A stretch of DNA of 64,000 nt, from contig CALNAK010000014.1 of assembly GCA_937874185.1 (NCBI GenBank), positions 62,001-126,000 on the forward strand, written 5' to 3'. Of this stretch, positions 51,681-60,578 are shown piece by piece. Numbering within the stretch: the first letter of the stretch is position 1; every line of letters starts with the position of its first letter. This DNA is from an uncultured Lactobacillus sp. (lineage in GTDB: Bacteria; Bacillota; Bacilli; Lactobacillales; Lactobacillaceae). Both the position numbers and the translations under genes were made by a program. The notes under the pieces are model-generated. The model was not told where the DNA came from, did no database searches, and saw nothing but the letters and a program-made list of their open reading frames with translations.

Positions 51681-51965
51681 TCCCGCGATAACTATACCGA
51701 CTGCTATGGCGATTCTTAAATATTTTTTGAATCTTCTTCTTCTAACTCTTATGAGAATGCCTCACTTCATATAATTATTTGTATGCGTTTCAGTGGTTCC
51801 ATTATACGAGGTTATTGGCATGTTGTTTTATACATTTGTGTTACATATTTATTGCATATTATTTATAACCAAATAAATCTAATATTTTAAAGACTTCATT
51901 TAATGAATGCGTTATCATAAAATTAGTTAGTGAATAATTTATCAATCTAAAAAGCAGGTGACATT

Positions 51966-52979
51966 ATGAACATTGCATTGATTGTAACCATCATACTTGT
52001 TATGGGCGTCATCTTCGTTAACGGCTGGACTGACGCTCCAAATGCTATTGCGACAGCGGTATCCACTCGGGTATTACGGCCCAATGTTGCTATCGGCATG
52101 GCTGTTGTTATGAATTTTTTAGGTGCTCTCGTTATGACTATGTTCAATGCCCAAGTCGCTGAAACTATCAGTAATATTGTTAGTTTCGATGGTGCCGGAA
52201 ATACTAGCCAGGTTGCTTTAGCCGCTGCCTTATTCGCTATCGTCACCTGGTCCGTGGCTGCTTGGTGGTTTGGAATTCCGACGAGTGAATCCCACGCTTT
52301 GATAGCTGGTTTAACCGGTGCTGCCATTGCTTTGGGTGGATTAGATGCCGTTAACGCTACTGAATGGTGGAAAGTCTTGATAGGACTTTTTGTCTCGACT
52401 GTTTTTGGCCTTGGTGGCGGCTATCTAATTACAAAGTTGATAATTTATTTGTTCCAAGGAGTCAATCGAATTCTAGCTAATAAAATTTTTACCATTGGGC
52501 AAGCTGTCAGTGCTATGGCAATGGCTTTTTTACACGGTGCTCAGGACGGGCAAAAGTTTATGGGTGTATTCATGTTGACTCTTTATTACAACAATTTGGT
52601 TGGTAAAACCGGGAACAGCTTTGATATTCCGATTTGGGTAATGATCCTGTGTTCAGTCACAATGGGCATCGGGACTTCAGTTGGTGGAATGCGGATCATC
52701 AAATCGGTTGGTATGGATATGGTTAAATTGGAAAAATATCAAGGCTTCTCAGCCGACTTAGGTGCTGCTATCACATTATTTTTTTCATCATTATTTGGAA
52801 TTCCCGTTTCAACTACACACACCAAAACGACTGCTATCATGGGAACCGGTGCTGCCAAAAGGCCATCTTCTGTTGATTGGAGTATCGTTTCAAACATGGT
52901 CTGGGCTTGGGTTTTAACCTTCCCCGGATGCGGTTTGATTGCTTATCTGATGTCAAAATTATTCATGGTCATCTTTTAG
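51966..52979 (+). CDS. pit: Inorganic phosphate transporter, PiT family
   Basis: 337 residues, about ten hydrophobic helices. The PiT signature occurs twice: GWTDAPNAIATAVSTRVL near the start and, inverted, GIPVSTTHTKTTAIMGTG near 279. ESHALIAGLTGAA follows helix 3. It imports metal-phosphate by proton symport, at low affinity. The ATG is preceded by AGCAGGTG. The DUF47/PhoU-like partner gene follows after 12 bp, the standard pit arrangement. Confidence 0.93.
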   Translation: MNIALIVTIILVMGVIFVNGWTDAPNAIATAVSTRVLRPNVAIGMAVVMNFLGALVMTMFNAQVAETISNIVSFDGAGNTSQVALAAALFAIVTWSVAAWWFGIPTSESHALIAGLTGAAIALGGLDAVNATEWWKVLIGLFVSTVFGLGGGYLITKLIIYLFQGVNRILANKIFTIGQAVSAMAMAFLHGAQDGQKFMGVFMLTLYYNNLVGKTGNSFDIPIWVMILCSVTMGIGTSVGGMRIIKSVGMDMVKLEKYQGFSADLGAAITLFFSSLFGIPVSTTHTKTTAIMGTGAAKRPSSVDWSIVSNMVWAWVLTFPGCGLIAYLMSKLFMVIF

Positions 52980-52991
52980 GAGGGATTGAAA

Positions 52992-53615
52992 ATGATGCGG
53001 AAAAAGAAATTTGATTACTTTAATGCAATGGAAAATTTAGCCGATGGCTCTTTGAATGCTAGTGCAGTTTTAACAGATATCATCACTGACTATCATCCAG
53101 ATAAACTTTTAGAACAAAGTGAACAGATCCATAAAATTGAGGCCGATTGTGACACCAATGTTAAGGAAATCATGAACGAATTATACGTTGCCTTCATTAC
53201 GCCGATTGACCGTGAGGATATTGTTCAATTAGTGGGAAAGCTTGATAACATTATCGACGGTATCAATGATTTAACCTATGAATTTCATTATTTGGATATT
53301 CAAGAAATGCGTGATGGCACCGATGAATTCATGAAGTTGATCAATGCCGCTATCAAAGCTGTTCAACAAGCTGTAAATGATTTCTCACATTTCAAAAATT
53401 CAAAAACTTTAAAGCAAAACATTGATGACGCCAATAGAATTGAATCACTAGGCGATGATTTGTACACCGACCATTTGGCAGTTCTCTTTCGTGAAGATAC
53501 CGATCCAATAACTATCATTCGGTGGCAGAAGATTTACGCTGGATTTGAGAAAGTGTTAGATGCTTGTGAGGATTGTGCTGATGTTATTACTGGTTTGGTT
53601 ATTAAGAATAGTTGA
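52992..53615 (+). CDS. DUF47 (PhoU-like) Pit accessory protein
   Basis: The ATG at 52992 is 8 bp behind GGAGGG; the TTG at 52986 is too close to that site. The protein has 207 residues, all helical: YFNAMENLADGSLNAS, FITPIDREDIVQLVGKLDNIIDGIND, and a second similar half. It is a PhoU-like bundle known as the regulator of neighbouring Pit transporters. Confidence 0.9.
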   Translation: MMRKKKFDYFNAMENLADGSLNASAVLTDIITDYHPDKLLEQSEQIHKIEADCDTNVKEIMNELYVAFITPIDREDIVQLVGKLDNIIDGINDLTYEFHYLDIQEMRDGTDEFMKLINAAIKAVQQAVNDFSHFKNSKTLKQNIDDANRIESLGDDLYTDHLAVLFREDTDPITIIRWQKIYAGFEKVLDACEDCADVITGLVIKNS

Positions 53616-53623
53616 TATTAAAA

Positions 53624-53664
53624 AGGAAGCATTCTGATTTTTATTTCAGAGTGCTTCCTCTTTG
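53624..53664. terminator. Terminator after the pit operon
   Basis: GGAAGCATTCTGA pairs with TCAGAGTGCTTCC, one G-U pair, followed by TCTTTG. It overlaps the last codons of the convergent antitoxin gene. Confidence 0.78.
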
Positions 53665-54734
53665 TTTATTACGTAATTATAATTGTTTTTTAATGTATTT
53701 AATCTCTTATGTTCAATATGACGATCGTTTTGTAATATTTCTACAACAATGCTTGGTAATATACCCAATTCATTAGAGAAATTTATAACTGATTTTTCAC
53801 TAAAGTTTCCTCTCTCTATAAATTCTGTATATAAACCACTGGGTATGAAAAATTCAGACGCAAATTTATTTGCTTTACTCTCATTTGCAGAATATTGTTC
53901 ACTATCTTCATAATTTGTATAGAAATCATCATTATAAATATGCCCCAGTTCATGCATTAGAGAAAGCCAAAAAGTATCAGTTGTTTTTCCATCAGTTATT
54001 AATAGTAGAACGCTGCCGTTCTTAAATTTTCTTGTGGCACCATTAAGGCTTGCGCTTTTTAATTTAGGCAAACCAACAAGAACAATTCCACAATTCAACA
54101 ATATGTCAGTTAATTTTGGATAGAATACATCCGCAGGTTCAAGTGACATCTTTCTTATAGTCGGCAAAACAGCATCTAACTTACTTCTTTTATACTTATT
54201 ATCTGTTACATTTCTTGCTTCGTTCATCGCCAACTCTAACATTACATTAGAATTAATAATTGAACTATCTGAAAATTCTCTTGTATCTCTATAACTAACT
54301 GCAGAATTAAATTTGTTTAGATTTGATAAATTTGAGACGTTCAATAATTTTCGTAATTCATCGATTTTTTCTTTAATAGTATATGACTTATCCGGAACAA
54401 AATTGTTTTTCTTGAAATAGCTAAAATCAATTGACTGACAAACTTTTTTCTCATCATCATTTTTCTTATTTTCTATTTCGATTACTTTTAAATCATAATT
54501 AGTTTGTAAGTTAATCCAAGTTTTTACAGATATCCCAGTCAACTTTGCAAGTCGATTTGCAATATCATTACTAATATTTTCTTCACCATTGATAATTTTA
54601 CTGATTGTTTTACTAGATGTTCCAAGCCTTTCAGCAAATTCAGCTTGAGTAATATTCAAATCATCAACTATATCCTCAACGTATGATCCAGGATGAAAAA
54701 CAATTAAATCTTTATACATAGTTTCTTTACTCAT
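53646..54734 (-). CDS. HigA-like antitoxin fused to an ImmA/IrrE zinc peptidase domain
   Basis: 362 residues. Residues 10-75 form an XRE helix-turn-helix: HPGSYVEDIVDDLNITQAEFA, then LGTSSKTISKIINGEENIS, as in HigA/VapI-type antitoxins. After a variable linker, residues 210-320 hold an ImmA/IrrE-type metallopeptidase with LMHELGHIYNDD (HExxH) and ANESKANKFASEFFIP. It overlaps the toxin-like gene by 8 bp. It probably represses its own promoter through the inverted repeat at 55080-55120, and the peptidase domain may control antitoxin or partner stability. Confidence 0.85.
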   Translation of the reverse strand: MSKETMYKDLIVFHPGSYVEDIVDDLNITQAEFAERLGTSSKTISKIINGEENISNDIANRLAKLTGISVKTWINLQTNYDLKVIEIENKKNDDEKKVCQSIDFSYFKKNNFVPDKSYTIKEKIDELRKLLNVSNLSNLNKFNSAVSYRDTREFSDSSIINSNVMLELAMNEARNVTDNKYKRSKLDAVLPTIRKMSLEPADVFYPKLTDILLNCGIVLVGLPKLKSASLNGATRKFKNGSVLLLITDGKTTDTFWLSLMHELGHIYNDDFYTNYEDSEQYSANESKANKFASEFFIPSGLYTEFIERGNFSEKSVINFSNELGILPSIVVEILQNDRHIEHKRLNTLKNNYNYVINKEEAL

Positions 54735-55065
54735 AATGTTTACTAACCTCCTCTATTAGGATTTCAACAATAGAAATAGACTCTCCAAATACATTATTAG
54801 AATCATTTCCATCAAAACTGACAATCAATCTATAAGGTTTTGACCGTCCATCTATATCCATTGCATATAATCCCGCCATGTCACCTTTTAAAGCGTGAAA
54901 ATGATAGACTGGATTACTTATTACTGACTCCAAATTCTCAGCTGCATCAATGAAGTTGATCAACTTATGTAATTTAATTGCAATTTTTTCAGTAAATTTT
55001 TTCTTAGCTATACTTAAATTGCAGCATTGTTTCTCCACTTTGTTATTCTTATAATTAATCCTCAT
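54727..55065 (-). CDS. HigB/RelE-like toxin
   Basis: 112 residues. The C-terminal blocks HALKGDMAGLYAMDIDGRSK, PYRLIVSF and IEEVSKHYE match the HigB/killer-protein branch of the RelE fold, ribosome-dependent mRNA nucleases. IAKKKFTEKIAIKLHKLI forms the helical part. The order toxin then antitoxin, with overlap, is the HigBA order. The ATG is 14 bp downstream of the palindrome at 55080-55120. Confidence 0.82.
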   Translation of the reverse strand: MRINYKNNKVEKQCCNLSIAKKKFTEKIAIKLHKLINFIDAAENLESVISNPVYHFHALKGDMAGLYAMDIDGRSKPYRLIVSFDGNDSNNVFGESISIVEILIEEVSKHYE

Positions 55066-55079
55066 TAGTAACCCCAGTT

Positions 55080-55120
55080 CATTACAACGAAATTACCTAA
55101 AAGGTAATTTCATTGTAATG
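55080..55120 (-). promoter_or_regulatory. Operator-like inverted repeat of the toxin-antitoxin operon
   Basis: CATTACAACGAAATTACC (55080-55097) and GGTAATTTCATTGTAATG (55103-55120) pair with one mismatch over a 5-nt centre, just upstream of the toxin start. No T tract follows, so it is more likely the autoregulatory site of the antitoxin than a terminator. Confidence 0.7.
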
Positions 55121-55164
55121 ACTCAACATTTTATTGTCAATTTCTATGAATTATTATCAAACCT

Positions 55165-55210
55165 AAAAAGAGTATCCCAGAATTATAAATTCAGAGATAC
55201 TCTTTTTTTT
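55165..55210. terminator. Terminator of the HAD gene
   Basis: AAAAAGAGTATC pairs with GATACTCTTTTT over a 19-nt loop that holds a small GAATT/AATTC step. Confidence 0.82.
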
Positions 55211-55245
55211 AATTTCTATGTATTTATCCGATCACAATTTGTTAG

Positions 55246-55701
55246 TTAAAGACTGTCAATTAACTTTAAATCCTCTTTGCTAAGACATCCACGTATAGTA
55301 TCAGATGGAGAAATGAGTTTAAGATTATTTGGTAAATTCGTAATTCCCTTAATACCTTTTTCGATATCATTATCAGCTAGAATCACCAAATCTTGTTTAT
55401 GTTCATCACAAAATTTAATTATTCCAAAAAGTTTATACCATGCATACGCATGTTGATTAAGAAAAGATATATGCCCGTAAGTTTTAAACATTATCTTTTT
55501 TTCAATAAGTGAACGCACAACAGCTGGGCGGCTGGTACACCAGATAATTTTTATTTCATCATCAGAAAGTTTTGCTAACCAATCAGCCAAATGTTTTGGT
55601 ATTCCCAATTTGATTCCCATCCTATCAATGAAAATAGCATCCCGTCCTTTATAAGACCATGGAGAAATGGTGTCATCGATATCTAGCAATAAATATTTCA
55701 T
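55246..55701 (-). CDS. HAD-superfamily phosphatase-like protein
   Basis: 151 residues. Motif I is LLLDIDDTIS (4-13), with the nucleophile and acid Asp. Motif II is in IWCTSRP, and the C-terminal acidic motif is VILADNDIEKG. No large cap insert. Substrate is unknown; a phosphatase acting on nucleotides or sugars is likely. It is first of the accessory genes upstream of the toxin-antitoxin pair and monocistronic. Confidence 0.78.
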   Translation of the reverse strand: MKYLLLDIDDTISPWSYKGRDAIFIDRMGIKLGIPKHLADWLAKLSDDEIKIIWCTSRPAVVRSLIEKKIMFKTYGHISFLNQHAYAWYKLFGIIKFCDEHKQDLVILADNDIEKGIKGITNLPNNLKLISPSDTIRGCLSKEDLKLIDSL

Positions 55702-55778
55702 ATTATTAATTTGCTCCAGTCTTTTTATATAGATAATTGATAATTAAATTTTCTCTCTCAAAATAATTACTAGATAAC

Positions 55779-56612
55779 CTATTTTAATGGATCTCTATCC
55801 TTATTTATAAATCCATTTTCCAAACAGTCCATTAGCATATCAAGCTGCTTGCCGTTAAATCGATATCCTTCATCATATCCTTGAATCTTTTGAATAGAAT
55901 CAGATGGGAACTTATAATACATATCCTCTAATTTGATAATTTCACACCACATATTTGAAAACATAGGCTCAATCCAAACTAACTTATTGCCTGGACCACT
56001 TGTAATAATAATAATTGATTCAAGGACTTTTTTAACAATTTTCCACGTATCATCCATGGGGAATGAATCTTTAGGTTCATTTTTTTTACCTGCTTTGAGC
56101 CAATCCATCAACATGACTATCTGATCTTGGGTAAATCTAAATTCTTCATCAACTTCATCTGGCGGATACCCATAATGCATATCATCAAATGGAATTATCT
56201 GACACTTCATATTTGGAAAAGGCGGTTCGATCCAAACAACTTTGTCACCTAAACTGTTGGAAGCAATAACTATCGATTCCAGAGTTTGCTTAATAATCAA
56301 CCATTCTTTATCCATTTTGGATTTTTCTTCGACGGATAGAGTTAATGGTTCTGTTTTCTCTATATCAGCTTCCTCTGAATCTTCAAGAAGAAGGCCAAAT
56401 TCCAATTCATTTATAGATATATTCTCTTTAACTTTTAATTCTTCCAGAAATGACATCGGTTCATCACCAAAAAAATATTTTGATAATTCCTGATAATCAA
56501 TTGGCTTCGTTAATGAGTCAAAAATGGATTTATCATATTCCTTCACATATTCATTTGAAGATTCATAAGCTGTCCCATCGGGATTTCCCTGATAACGAAC
56601 TTGTATTTTCAT
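55779..56612 (-). CDS. Orphan protein with an internal duplicated domain
   Basis: 277 residues, unrecognised. The C-terminal two thirds hold two copies of an 80-residue unit, at about 104-178 and 188-268. Each has a W(L/K)I(I/V)K..LESI(V/I)I helix, VWIEP.F.NM.C.II, DM.Y..P.D and a closing YRF...Q..MLMD.L..G. The N-terminal 90 residues are acidic. It is soluble with no signal peptide. WIEP and NM.C are the best-kept parts, and the Cys is kept in both units. Confidence 0.65.
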   Translation of the reverse strand: MKIQVRYQGNPDGTAYESSNEYVKEYDKSIFDSLTKPIDYQELSKYFFGDEPMSFLEELKVKENISINELEFGLLLEDSEEADIEKTEPLTLSVEEKSKMDKEWLIIKQTLESIVIASNSLGDKVVWIEPPFPNMKCQIIPFDDMHYGYPPDEVDEEFRFTQDQIVMLMDWLKAGKKNEPKDSFPMDDTWKIVKKVLESIIIITSGPGNKLVWIEPMFSNMWCEIIKLEDMYYKFPSDSIQKIQGYDEGYRFNGKQLDMLMDCLENGFINKDRDPLK

Positions 56613-56687
56613 TTCTTCACATCCTCTAATTTTTTAATAACTAAAGATAATCTATTTAAGTGCTTAAATGACTGTTAATGATTTATT

Positions 56688-57275
56688 TCATTTTTGAAAT
56701 TTTTTCTTCCTCCCTAGCAAACCCAGAATATTTATTTCTGGAATATGTTTAAAGCCCATTTTGGAACCATTCGTAATAGTATCTATATCGTAACTGGTCA
56801 TTTTTCCCCAATAAATACCTCCACCATCTATATCAACCGTCACAATTTGCCCATAATGAATGTCGTTGCGAAATCTAAATTTTACGTAGTCACCATAGAA
56901 ATACTTAATACGACCAACATCATCCATCTCGTCACAATGATTATTAGAATCTAAAGTAATTTGATTGGTGCTATCTTGAATCGTTTGTAATTTTGTAATA
57001 CTAACAACAGGTGTCGTTACTAGAATAATGTGATCACCATCGGGATTTACTTCTTTTAGGACAAAAATTGCACTCTCCTTAATTCGTAAATTGGCTAAAT
57101 GAAACACATCAATGATTTTTCTGTCACTTTGCAACTGAACATCATCATTAATACGAGAAATATAAGTTCTTTTCTGACTTATTGAGAGAAAATAATCACT
57201 GCCACTACTTGTAGAAAATTTATATTGTCCGAAAGATCTAAATTTTAATTCATAAATCAATATGTTCTCCTTCAT
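56688..57275 (-). CDS. Hypothetical protein, 195 residues
   Basis: I take the ATG at 57275 (AAGAGAG before it, a short gap); a TTG at 57296 has no ribosome site. No family recognised. It is strand-rich, with FGQYKFSTSSGSDYF and then YFYGDYVKFRFRNDIHYGQIV, which could be a small SH3-like barrel, and a basic tail LGRKKKFQK. It lies between the duplicated-domain orphan and the HD hydrolase. Confidence 0.55.
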   Translation of the reverse strand: MKENILIYELKFRSFGQYKFSTSSGSDYFLSISQKRTYISRINDDVQLQSDRKIIDVFHLANLRIKESAIFVLKEVNPDGDHIILVTTPVVSITKLQTIQDSTNQITLDSNNHCDEMDDVGRIKYFYGDYVKFRFRNDIHYGQIVTVDIDGGGIYWGKMTSYDIDTITNGSKMGFKHIPEINILGLLGRKKKFQK

Positions 57276-57319
57276 ATGCTCTCTTAAAATACTCAACAGA
57301 AAGAATTGGTGCTGTTTAA

Positions 57320-57772
57320 TTACGATTCTAAAAAAATAACTGCCTTTTTATAACGCCTTAACAAACTGAAATTCGATTTATCACTAGAATCGTTTAATCG
57401 GTCCAAGTTCATGTTGTCCGCCAGGTCAGCTAGTTTTACTTCTTTTGCAATCGGATCTGATTTTAATTTTTCTAAATACTCTGCATAAGTCTCATCTTGT
57501 GTTCTTGTCAAAAGTTGAACAGTTTCCACAACTGATACTGGTATTCCATCTTTAAGTAAATCATCAGCTGTAATATCTGTGTCTTCAAGTACATCATGCA
57601 AATAACCCGCAGCTTGTGCCTCTTTGTCAGTACAATTTCCTGCAACTGAAACTAAGTGAAATATATAGGCATTTCCACCATGATCAACTTTGTTAAGAAA
57701 AGCATGGTAGGCAATGTCTCTAGCCAAATACACAATGTTGCTGAATTTCTTTTTAATAGTAATCACTCCCAT
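57320..57772 (-). CDS. Small HD-domain hydrolase, SpoT/MESH1-like
   Basis: 150 residues. The HD signature of (p)ppGpp hydrolases is visible: YIFHLVSVA supplies the first His, GYLHDVLEDT the HD and ED pairs, and KLADLADNMN the distal Asp/Asn. The length fits stand-alone MESH1-like enzymes, with no synthetase or TGS part. Alarmone or nucleotide hydrolysis is the best guess. The start is ambiguous between the ATG at 57772 and the GTG at 57766. Confidence 0.75.
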   Translation of the reverse strand: MGVITIKKKFSNIVYLARDIAYHAFLNKVDHGGNAYIFHLVSVAGNCTDKEAQAAGYLHDVLEDTDITADDLLKDGIPVSVVETVQLLTRTQDETYAEYLEKLKSDPIAKEVKLADLADNMNLDRLNDSSDKSNFSLLRRYKKAVIFLES

Positions 57773-57850
57773 TTATAATTGCTATTCTTCATTTTGAAAT
57801 TTAAATTTCTGTCTATTTTATTGAAAAGAAGCCTTTTTCTCCCTCATCTA

Positions 57851-57876
57851 CCTATAAATCTGATTAAATTTATAGG
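57851..57876. promoter_or_regulatory. Inverted repeat upstream of the HD hydrolase gene
   Basis: CCTATAAAT (57851-57859) and ATTTATAGG (57868-57876) are exact complements over an 8-nt centre. It is a candidate operator. The rest of 57773-58100 is AT-rich; apart from this and the terminator at 58033-58075 I see nothing in it. Confidence 0.45.
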
Positions 57877-58032
57877 TTATGTTATTATGAATAAGTTTTA
57901 AATGTGTTTTTGTCTAACTGTAGTATATTACATACACATAATACCATATCTAAAAAAACGTTCAACTTTTTTTAAAGAGCCATTATTTCATTACTATAAT
58001 TATCCAATCATTAAACATATAGGATGTTCTCC

Positions 58033-58075
58033 AGCAAAAAACGACCACATCATCAGAGTGATATGGCCGTTTCGA
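58033..58075 (-). terminator. Intrinsic terminator of the gene at 58101
   Basis: On the minus strand AACGGCCATATC pairs with GATGTGGTCGTT, then TTTTTG. Confidence 0.72.
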
Positions 58076-58100
58076 TATATTAAATACTTTCGTACGATAT

Positions 58101-58583
58101 TTATTTATAAATTTCCAGATAATAAGCATAAATAACCAGTTTCAAGACGTAAGACATTCTTGCTACTCGAACCATGTCCTTGAGCATAAATTCCTTTTGA
58201 TATTTCTCCAGTCCAGAGACAACTTCTTCATCAAGATATAGACGAGGTGCTAGCGTTCCCACAGCCTTATCTTTAGGAATATTTCGGACATTTTCTTGAA
58301 GTGAAGTTAAGACATTTTCCCATTGTTTAGCGGAATAGTTCTTAGTTTGCTCATAAGCTTTCTCAATCACACTCGAGGCCGATACTTTAAAAATCGTCGT
58401 AATCGAAACTCCACTCAAAATATCTTGTTTATTTTCAAGGTAATCTCTAATGATCAGTTCGATATTCTCCATATCAGAATCATTTATTTGTTGATCTAAT
58501 TCTTCCTGAATGCTAGCCTGAAGGACTTCCAACCAATACTTTGCTTCATAGGATAACCTTACACTCATGTACGTTCTAGCCAT
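58101..58583 (-). CDS. Putative DNA-binding protein with ribbon-helix-helix-like halves
   Basis: 160 residues, not assigned to a named family. The start TYMSVRLSYEAKYWLEVLQ looks like the strand and first helix of a ribbon-helix-helix protein. A similar strand and helix recur at LAPRLYLDEEVVSGLEKYQ (about 112-130), then a helix in VLKLVIYAYYLEIY. The reading as two such folds in one chain is inference. The ATG follows AGGAGA. It stands alone with its own terminator. Confidence 0.6.
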   Translation of the reverse strand: MARTYMSVRLSYEAKYWLEVLQASIQEELDQQINDSDMENIELIIRDYLENKQDILSGVSITTIFKVSASSVIEKAYEQTKNYSAKQWENVLTSLQENVRNIPKDKAVGTLAPRLYLDEEVVSGLEKYQKEFMLKDMVRVARMSYVLKLVIYAYYLEIYK

Positions 58584-58930
58584 TTAGATTCTCCTTTATG
58601 TGTTTTTGTGTCGCAGTTATTATATATTCCTGATTTTTGTTTTGCAAATTGATTTATTGATTCAATTACCAAATGTTTTTTCTCACCAATATCTGACAAA
58701 AATCCATATTAATTTCTAAATTAAATAATAAACTTACTCTTATTTCAACAGGTAAAATTATTTACTACCTTTTACCCTTCAATAAGTTCAGATATCAAAA
58801 CGGATACTTGACAGAAATATTCTTAGTAGATATGTTGTAACTGAAAATTCAGAAAAACATTTATAAAGGATTTTAGGATTTTCTGTAAAAATAATATAAC
58901 GTATTACAATACTAAAAAGCGGAGAATAAT
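58584..58930 (+). promoter_or_regulatory. Intergenic region with the metallophosphoesterase promoter
   Basis: 347 bp without a gene. A consensus-like promoter is present: TTGACA (58808-58813), a 17-bp spacer and TATGTT (58831-58836), giving a leader near 90 nt. The remainder is AT-rich and I see nothing else in it. Confidence 0.65.
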
Positions 58931-59473
58931 ATGAAATACTTTATATCCGATACGCACTTTTTTCATGAACCAATAATTGAATTTTGTCATCGTCCATTTA
59001 AAAATGTTGAAGAAATGAATCAAAAACTCATACAAAACTGGAATGATACTGTAAAGTCTCCAAATGATGAAGTTTATATTTTGGGAGATTTTGTTTATCA
59101 AGGCGATGGTGAACAAGCAAATACGGTTTTAAAACAGCTGCGTGGAAAAAAATATTTAATTAAAGGAAATCATGAGGATTATTTGAACGACAAGAATTTT
59201 GATCAATCTTTTTTTGAATGGATAAAAGATTATTATTCATTTGAATACAAGAGAAGAAAATTTATCCTGTTTCATTATCCGATATTGGAATGGGATGATT
59301 ACTACAGGGATTCAATTCTTTTATACGGTCATGTTCACAATATAGACGTTGATTATTTTACTAGAATGTTAGGTGGAAATGCGGTAAATGTTGGTGTTGA
59401 TATGAACGGATACAGACCCATTAGTATTGATGAAATAATAAATATTGTAAACTCCCGTGAAATGTCTTGGTAA
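58931..59473 (+). CDS. Calcineurin-type metallophosphoesterase
   Basis: 180 residues with the full metal-ligand order: DTHFFHEPII (7-16), ILGDFVYQGDG (GD), LIKGNHEDY (GNHE), LFHYPILEW and YGHVHN (GHxH). Members hydrolyse phosphodiesters or phosphomonoesters; this short bacterial form is uncharacterised. No signal peptide. The ATG follows GCGGAGA. Promoter at 58808-58836. Confidence 0.88.
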   Translation: MKYFISDTHFFHEPIIEFCHRPFKNVEEMNQKLIQNWNDTVKSPNDEVYILGDFVYQGDGEQANTVLKQLRGKKYLIKGNHEDYLNDKNFDQSFFEWIKDYYSFEYKRRKFILFHYPILEWDDYYRDSILLYGHVHNIDVDYFTRMLGGNAVNVGVDMNGYRPISIDEIINIVNSREMSW

Positions 59474-59477
59474 GTTA

Positions 59478-59700
59478 TTGAATAATTTTGAAGCCTTAAT
59501 ACCCAATCATATATTTGATAAACACTTCTTAGTCCATATTTAATCACTAACTTCTCATATGTTCCTTAACCATTGAGAAAAGCATACTCCAATTTCTAAG
59601 AGTATCGTTTGAGATTTCATGAAACCTTGCAAAGATTGCTCGTTTTATATTCGATGAGTAGATCCATCTTTTCTAAATATGTAAATTTACTTCTGGACAT
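59478..59700 (-). pseudogene. Decayed IS3-family (IS150 group) orfA remnant
   Basis: The minus strand from the ATG at 59700 reads MSRSKFTYLEKMDLLIEYKT, a typical orfA start, and hits a stop after 27 codons. In other frames LRNWSMLF and then EKLVIKYGLRSVYQIYDWV continue the orfA pattern, with material missing between. So frameshifts and a deletion have destroyed it. There is no orfB, and terminal repeats could not be recognised. Confidence 0.7.
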
Positions 59701-59706
59701 AAAAAA

Positions 59707-59769
59707 ATCCCTCCATGAAAGTCGGATGAAATTATATTATTTCATCTGACAACCATAAAGGGATTATCG
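59707..59769 (-). terminator. Terminator of the EEP-family gene
   Basis: On the minus strand ATCCCT, then GTCAGATGAAAT pairs with ATTTCATCCGAC and AGGGAT, with small bulges, followed by TTTTTTT. It directly abuts the start of the decayed orfA. Confidence 0.78.
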
Positions 59770-59816
59770 TAAAAAAACTTGATAAGTGTCTCTAATCAAT
59801 TCATACATTTTTACCA

Positions 59817-60578
59817 CTACAAATTCAGATTAGCAATAAGTAGTGCATGATCAGGAAATCCTATTTGTTCCTGAGAATTTGGGGTGTTCTGAAAGTTCCA
59901 ATTATAACTAATCTCGCCAACATTCACGGTATCCGTTGTAAAAATATGATCGAGCCTGAAGTTCTTCCATGAACGACCTTGAGGAGTATTAACCTTAAAA
60001 CCATGTCTTTCCATTAAAGATTTAAGTAACAAGTAGTTATAATATTGTCTTGGCTTGTCAGCATATAGTTCAGAAATATTTTTTTCAAATAAATCTTTCT
60101 CAGAGAACCAACCATTATTAAAATCACCACCCAGTATAATTGGACTATTAATTTTTTCGACTTTTTTCAAAAGATTAATAACTTGCAGCTTACGGTTTTG
60201 AAAATCTTTATCATCACTCTCACCAGTTTTTACACGGCAACCAATTATGGTGAATAGTATCTTACCATCTGATTTTATAGGCACACAGAGAAAGTTAGGA
60301 TTGCTATCAGATTCATCAAGGAATTCACTAGCATCATTTTGTTCAATATTAAACATGCCTTTTCTAACCCCTATTATAATTCCATTATTCTCTATCTCTT
60401 TATTGACACAAATATCATATACATCTGATAATTTATCAATTAAGCCTGGCGTCGGAACATACTCCGTCAGTATTATTAAACCTGGATTTTCATTCTTTAA
60501 ACTGTTACTAATAAGCGCAACAGCACCTTCTGCAATTACTGTACTCCGACCATTCAAGTTCCAAATTATTACTTTCAT
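59817..60578 (-). CDS. Endonuclease/exonuclease/phosphatase (EEP) family protein
   Basis: 253 residues with the EEP catalytic order: IWNLNG (Asn), ILTEYVP (Glu), ILGGDFNNGW (Asp/Asn), LDHIFTTD and the terminal FPDHALL (Asp-His). No signal peptide or anchor. The family includes DNases, phosphodiesterases and lipid phosphatases, so the substrate is open. It stands alone, with a clear terminator, in the accessory patch. Confidence 0.85.
   Translation of the reverse strand: MKVIIWNLNGRSTVIAEGAVALISNSLKNENPGLIILTEYVPTPGLIDKLSDVYDICVNKEIENNGIIIGVRKGMFNIEQNDASEFLDESDSNPNFLCVPIKSDGKILFTIIGCRVKTGESDDKDFQNRKLQVINLLKKVEKINSPIILGGDFNNGWFSEKDLFEKNISELYADKPRQYYNYLLLKSLMERHGFKVNTPQGRSWKNFRLDHIFTTDTVNVGEISYNWNFQNTPNSQEQIGFPDHALLIANLNL

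Noticed and set aside
58904..59116. A 70-codon hydrophobic minus-strand frame
   Set aside because: It is antisense to the metallophosphoesterase start and has no ribosome site.
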